Both the position numbers and the translations under genes were made by a program. This document shows, piece by piece, positions 60,639 through 64,000 of a DNA stretch of 64,000 nt. The stretch's first letter is position 1; each line of letters starts with the position of its first letter. A model generated the notes under the pieces. That model worked only from the letters and a program-made list of their open reading frames with translations, did no database searches and was not told where the DNA came from. The DNA is taken from contig JBBFLR010000005.1 of assembly GCA_037478935.1 (NCBI GenBank), positions 43,706 through 107,705 on the forward strand, written 5' to 3'. The DNA comes from Candidatus Methanosuratincola sp. (GTDB taxonomy: Archaea; Thermoproteota; Methanomethylicia; Methanomethylicales; Methanomethylicaceae).

Positions 60639-61931
60639 ATGTCCGTTCAAGCGTATTCGATGAGTAAGAAACAGATCAAGGAACTGCAAGCCAAGAAAAT
60701 CAAAGAGCTCGTTTCCAGGGTCTACGAGAACTCGCCATTCTACAGGCGGAGGCTCAAGGAAGCAGGTGTCGACGTCACCAACTTCCGACCTGAAGACATC
60801 AGGAAGATCCCGTTCACGACAAAAACTGATCTGCGCGACAACTATCCGCTAGGGCTGATCTCAGTCGATAAGTCAAGGATCGTCAGGATGCACGCCTCTT
60901 CGGGAACCACTGGAAACCCGACGGTGGTGGCATACACCAAGAAAGACATAGACGCGTGGGCCGAGCTCAACAAGAGGTGCCTCGAGGCTTGCGGGGTAAC
61001 GAGCGAGGATGTCGTGCAGGTTTCCTACGGCTACGGCCTCTTTACCGGGGGGCTCGGCCTCCACTACGGCGCAGAGCGGCTTGGAGCCAAAGTAATTCCC
61101 GCGAGCACAGGCAACACGAAGAGGCAACTCAAGTTAATGAAGGACCTAGGCACCACAGTACTGGCCTGCACGCCGTCGTATGCCCTCTTCCTCTCCGAGA
61201 GCGCCAAGGAGGAGGGCATTGATCCGAAGAAGGATCTCAGGCTGAGGGTCGGCGTATTGGGGGCAGAACCATGGTCAGAGAGCACCCGCAAGGTCCTTGA
61301 GGATGAGTTCATGCATTCTGCGCACGACATATACGGGATGTCCGAACTCAACGGTCCCGGTGTGGCTATAGAATGCAGGAAAAAGAACGGGCTGCACGTC
61401 TGGGAGGATCATTACCTCGTCGAGATAATCGACCCCAACACAGGCGAGGTGCTCGAGCCGGGGGAGAAGGGCGAGATGGTGGTCACTACGCTCGAAAAGG
61501 AGGGGATGCCGCTGCTCAGGTACCGGACACGCGACATAACGATACTCGAGGACGATGCCTGCGAGTGCGGGATGGCGCATGCAAGGATAAAGAAGATACT
61601 GGGGAGGACCGACGACATGCTTAAGATCAGGGGGATATGTGTCTTCCCAAGCCAGATCGAAGAGGTAATATCCGGGTTTGAGGGGCTGACCCCGTTCTAC
61701 CAGCTCGTCGTCGACAGGGACGGTCCCCTGGATCGCCTTCTCGTGAAGGTAGAGGTGTCGGAGGACTTCAAGAGCGACAGACTCACAGAGATCGTCGATC
61801 TCCAGAAGCGGCTCGAGGAGGAGCTCAGGGATGTCCTCAGCATAAGCGCCGCAGTAGAGCTGACCGAGCCGAGGACCCTTCCGAGGAGTGAAGGAAAAGC
61901 TCAAAGGATAATAGACCTAAGGAAGATTTAG
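60639..61931 (+). CDS. paaK: Phenylacetate-CoA ligase (PaaK family)
   Basis: An adenylate-forming enzyme of 430 residues. ATP-binding motif HASSGTTGNPTVVAYT, GAEPWSESTRKVLEDEF, YGMSELNGPGVA, PLLRYRTRDIT (hinge) and the C-terminal Lys region in RSEGKAQRIIDLRKI. It makes phenylacetyl-CoA or a related aryl-CoA. The ACT gene follows after 10 nt, as in many archaeal paaK loci. Confidence 0.93.
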   Translation: MSVQAYSMSKKQIKELQAKKIKELVSRVYENSPFYRRRLKEAGVDVTNFRPEDIRKIPFTTKTDLRDNYPLGLISVDKSRIVRMHASSGTTGNPTVVAYTKKDIDAWAELNKRCLEACGVTSEDVVQVSYGYGLFTGGLGLHYGAERLGAKVIPASTGNTKRQLKLMKDLGTTVLACTPSYALFLSESAKEEGIDPKKDLRLRVGVLGAEPWSESTRKVLEDEFMHSAHDIYGMSELNGPGVAIECRKKNGLHVWEDHYLVEIIDPNTGEVLEPGEKGEMVVTTLEKEGMPLLRYRTRDITILEDDACECGMAHARIKKILGRTDDMLKIRGICVFPSQIEEVISGFEGLTPFYQLVVDRDGPLDRLLVKVEVSEDFKSDRLTEIVDLQKRLEEELRDVLSISAAVELTEPRTLPRSEGKAQRIIDLRKI

Positions 61932-61941
61932 GGGGATTTTC

Positions 61942-62319
61942 ATGGTCAAGCAATTCAGCATATTTCTCGAAAACAAGCCGGGAAGGCTCTCAAGCGTGAT
62001 CGACCTCTTCGAAAGGAACCAGATAAGGGTTCTTGCCATGGGGATAGCGGAGGCGGGGAATTACGGTATCGTAAGGTGCATACTGGATGCCCCAGAGAGG
62101 GCTGCGGAAGTGCTGAGGAATGCCAATACCGCGGTGAACCTTGTCGAAGTGGTCATAATAGAGATGAAGGACCTTTACAGCGCGGTCAAGGTCCTCGGGG
62201 ACAAGGGAATAAACGTCGACTATGCATACACAATGGACATGGGAAGGATAGTGATCAAGGTCGACGACGAGTCGAAAGCCAAGAAGGTGCTCTCAGAGGC
62301 AGGGATCAGGACTTACTGA
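61942..62319 (+). CDS. ACT-domain protein accompanying PaaK
   Basis: A 125-residue protein with two ACT repeats: FSIFLENKPGRLSSVIDLF (1-60) and the region around LVEVVIIEMKDLYSAVKVL onward. Its close coupling to paaK suggests regulation by an aromatic amino acid or acid. It is convergent with the DUF6951-like gene, overlapping by 14 nt. Confidence 0.85.
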   Translation: MVKQFSIFLENKPGRLSSVIDLFERNQIRVLAMGIAEAGNYGIVRCILDAPERAAEVLRNANTAVNLVEVVIIEMKDLYSAVKVLGDKGINVDYAYTMDMGRIVIKVDDESKAKKVLSEAGIRTY

Positions 62320-62671
62320 GATCGATCTCCCTCCCGCCTCCTTTTTCATACCTCACACACTGGGCAGGAAACCTCTCCAGCAGCGTCTTTGAAACCAAGC
62401 CGGCCTCAGTCCACGCGCACATCGCCACGCCGCATGGGACAATGCAATTCGGGTGCAAGCTGTTCTCAGTTGCCTTGATGTAAATGGGATTCTCGCAGAT
62501 CTTTTTCGTGATGTCCCTCACCTTCAGAGGAGATGAGGAGAGCGCCCTGGCAAACTCCTTCACAAGCGGGCACGACGACTCGACAGCGAACAGGATGGCT
62601 CCAGCGTCGAATGTGGCGACGACCCGGCTCTTGTGGTTGCATACGGTTGAGTCCAGCAGAAACGTGGTCAT
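62306..62671 (-). CDS. DUF6951-like cysteine-containing protein
   Basis: A 121-residue protein with Cys in STVCNHK, SSCPLVKEFARAL, KKICENP and HPNCIVPCGVAMCAW. The final motif and the KENP-like ICENPIY match the pattern of DUF6951 archaeal proteins. Cys spacing could bind a metal or Fe-S cluster. ATG start. Function unknown. Confidence 0.6.
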   Translation of the reverse strand: MTTFLLDSTVCNHKSRVVATFDAGAILFAVESSCPLVKEFARALSSSPLKVRDITKKICENPIYIKATENSLHPNCIVPCGVAMCAWTEAGLVSKTLLERFPAQCVRYEKGGGREIDLSKS

Positions 62672-62923
62672 GAGGATCAGATCTGATTGGATGCATGCGC
62701 ATTATAACCTTTATTTCAGGGTAAGACGGAATGAGATCATCAAATCACCCGATTTTTTAATTTCCCCTCTAGCTTCTTTGCACAAAAGTAAACAGATAAA
62801 CTAAATCCTGAGAGAAGCGGATTGAACTGTAATGACAGGCACGCTAGAAATGATGAGATATCGGTGCCCGAAAACATTGGTAAACCTTTTAAGGCGATAG
62901 GAATGTTAATGGAAGTCCCAGAG

Positions 62924-63076
62924 ATGGTAAAAATGGCAAAGTGCTCGAAATGCGGTACTGAGGTTGCGAAACCAGAAAAGACGTGGACGCTAGCTCCAAA
63001 AGGCAAGAAGGCAGTAACTGTTGGCCTTTACAAGTGCCCAAGCTGTGGTGCTTACTTCAGAGCATCATCCAAATAA
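62924..63076 (+). CDS. Zinc-ribbon Cren7-like chromatin protein
   Basis: About 50 residues. The C-terminal part [17 protein letters not shown] followed by GAYFR closely matches the core of Cren7 (PEK-W-LAPKG-K-V-GL-K-P-G-YFR). Two CxxC pairs (CSKCG and CPSCG) replace Cren7's N-terminal strands and its KDPETG turn. The likely role is DNA binding and bending. Start at ATG 62924 or 62933. A TATA-like TTTTAA (62887-62892) lies upstream. Short length and composition fit an abundant chromatin protein. Confidence 0.75.
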   Translation: MVKMAKCSKCGTEVAKPEKTWTLAPKGKKAVTVGLYKCPSCGAYFRASSK

Positions 63077-63148
63077 GGCAAGTCAATAATTTCACATTTT
63101 TTATTTTTGATTATTGTTTACATTCGCGAAATAGATCGGGCTACCGTC

Positions 63149-63274
63149 CTATGGTTTCGGCTTTCTCTTCATGAAGTAATAACCAACCGCAGCAACGGCT
63201 GCTATTGACGCGGCTCCCAGCGCAATATACTCAGTGGGAAAGCGGCGCCCTATGAGAGAACGGTGAATTCCCAT
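63149..63274 (-). CDS. Small single-pass membrane protein (41 aa)
   Basis: ATG start at 63274, TAG at 63149. The peptide begins MGIHRSLIGRRFPTEY, has one TM helix (IALGAASIAAVAAVGYYFM) and ends in a basic KRKPKP tail. It lies downstream of the aminotransferase on the same strand. No homology recognised. Confidence is limited by the short length. Confidence 0.45.
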   Translation of the reverse strand: MGIHRSLIGRRFPTEYIALGAASIAAVAAVGYYFMKRKPKP

Positions 63275-63375
63275 GCTGACATCCTGGAGTTCCCTTTCCG
63301 CACGCAGGGGGTGAGGATGGACATGGTTAGGAGCACATTAATGTTAATAACCGTTCCATTCGGCCGGTTTTCTAT

Positions 63376-64000
63376 TTAGCCTCTCTGCGCCGACCGCCCC
63401 GCACGTCTCCCTGCGAGGCAATTGATCTTCGTCAACCCCTCACGCAGCACAGAAGGGGAGACCGCGTAGCAGATCCTCAAGTACCCCCTCGGATCCCCGA
63501 AGTACTCACCAGGAATCACCGCGACGCCCTCATTAAGGAGAGCCTCCGCGAATTCATAGCTGGTCATGTCAAGGTTCAACTTTGGATAGACATAGAAGCC
63601 GCCCTCGGGCTCGCTGTCGAGGACGAACTTTTCCTGATCCAGTGTTTTCAGCAGGAGGTCGAGGTTCCTTCTGCAGGCGGCCAGGTTCCGCTCTACATAG
63701 TCCTTGTAGCCGGAGAGGGCGCCTAGGCAGCCGTACTGGGCGAAGGTCGAGGGCGCGCTTATCGCATGCTCCTGCACTGCGTGGAGGCGGCATATCAACT
63801 CCCTTGGACCGGCTGCGTATCCGACGCGCCACCCTGTCATGCAGAAGACCTTCGAAAAGCCGTCGCTGATTACCGTCCTGGCGCGGAGTCCTTCCAAGGA
63901 GGCGGGCGATATGAACCGGTTCGGCGGATAGACGTACGCCCAGTCGATCTCGTCCGAGAGCACCAAGAGGTCAAAGTCTTCGCAGAGGTCCCTGATGAGC
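63376..64000 (-). CDS. Aminotransferase class I/II, N-terminus cut by window edge
   Basis: A PLP enzyme of fold type I. The frame runs off the window at 64000. The PLP lysine region is ISDGFSKVFCMTGWRVGY, with Asp in VLSDEIDWAYV for the PLP ring nitrogen. C-terminal substrate-binding Arg lies in RGYLRICYAVS. Most likely an aspartate/aromatic aminotransferase. The start is beyond the window. Confidence 0.9.
   Translation of the reverse strand, partial: LIRDLCEDFDLLVLSDEIDWAYVYPPNRFISPASLEGLRARTVISDGFSKVFCMTGWRVGYAAGPRELICRLHAVQEHAISAPSTFAQYGCLGALSGYKDYVERNLAACRRNLDLLLKTLDQEKFVLDSEPEGGFYVYPKLNLDMTSYEFAEALLNEGVAVIPGEYFGDPRGYLRICYAVSPSVLREGLTKINCLAGRRAGRSAQRG

Noticed and set aside
1..64000. CRISPR array, rRNA or tRNA genes
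   Set aside because: No direct-repeat array with regular spacers and no tRNA/rRNA signatures were found by reading both strands.

Overview
The window is a stretch of archaeal chromosome. Most likely it belongs to the Thermoproteota/TACK side: it has Alba, a Cren7-like chromatin protein, archaeal ApgM, bifunctional FBP aldolase/phosphatase, a Lys-type homocitrate synthase with a RAM domain, TATA boxes 26-30 nt upstream of start codons (leaderless transcripts), frequent TTG and GTG starts, and a methanogenesis-marker-8 gene. The last point, together with a group 3b [NiFe] hydrogenase, would fit a methanogen-related lineage such as Methanomethylicia, Bathyarchaeia or Korarchaeia. No MCR genes are in view, so the lineage is inference. 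No rRNA, tRNA, CRISPR array or intact insertion sequence was seen.

Layout. 0-6 kb: end of a FlaJ/TadC-like gene, an MFS exporter, thioredoxin, and a complete hydBGDA hydrogenase operon on the minus strand. 6-11.4 kb: small HTH regulator, second MFS, NatAB-type ABC transporter, NCS1 permease. 11.4-13.1 kb: an AT-rich, foreign-looking cassette encoding a secreted protein with 16 Cys in its last 61 residues (halocin C8-like architecture) and a coupled polytopic membrane protein. 13-25 kb: housekeeping enzymes (MBL hydrolase, LysE, TldD, isochorismatase, HprK-like kinase, ApgM, MFS, purine PRTase and MTAP, HD protein, homocitrate/isopropylmalate synthase). 25.5-30.3 kb: a 1006-residue HerA-like ATPase with a large zinc-finger tail, an AbrB-ACT regulator, Alba and a DJ-1 protein. 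30-40.7 kb: MntP, HAD, a glycosyltransferase, thioesterases, TrkH/TrkA, ThyX, DedA, and a tandem gamma-carbonic-anhydrase-like protein. 40.7-44.5 kb: a three-gene MacB-like ABC/exported-protein operon. 44.5-54 kb: IlvD, TauE plus DUF1634, FBPA/ase, MoaD-like, SdhA-like flavoprotein, H+-PPase, a small RHH-like protein, Mmp8 and a V4R protein. 55-59 kb: a double-HTH regulator, an approximately 0.8 kb AT-rich gene desert, a TPP riboswitch driving thiW and a P-loop protein, and a tandem pair of minimal tyrosine recombinases (one intact, one with lost catalytic residues). 59-64 kb: B12/radical-SAM protein, phenylacetate-CoA ligase with an ACT protein, a DUF6951-like protein, a zinc-ribbon Cren7-like protein, a 41-aa membrane peptide and a truncated aminotransferase.

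The most interesting items are: the halocin-like cassette, whose secretion signal appears only if translation starts at an AUU codon; the gamma-CA tandem, in which the three zinc histidines are split between the two repeats in the way an inter-subunit site would need; the TPP riboswitch whose conserved 3' strand is itself the ribosome-binding site of thiW; the recombinase pair; the zinc-ribbon Cren7; and the HerA ATPase with its zinc-finger tail.
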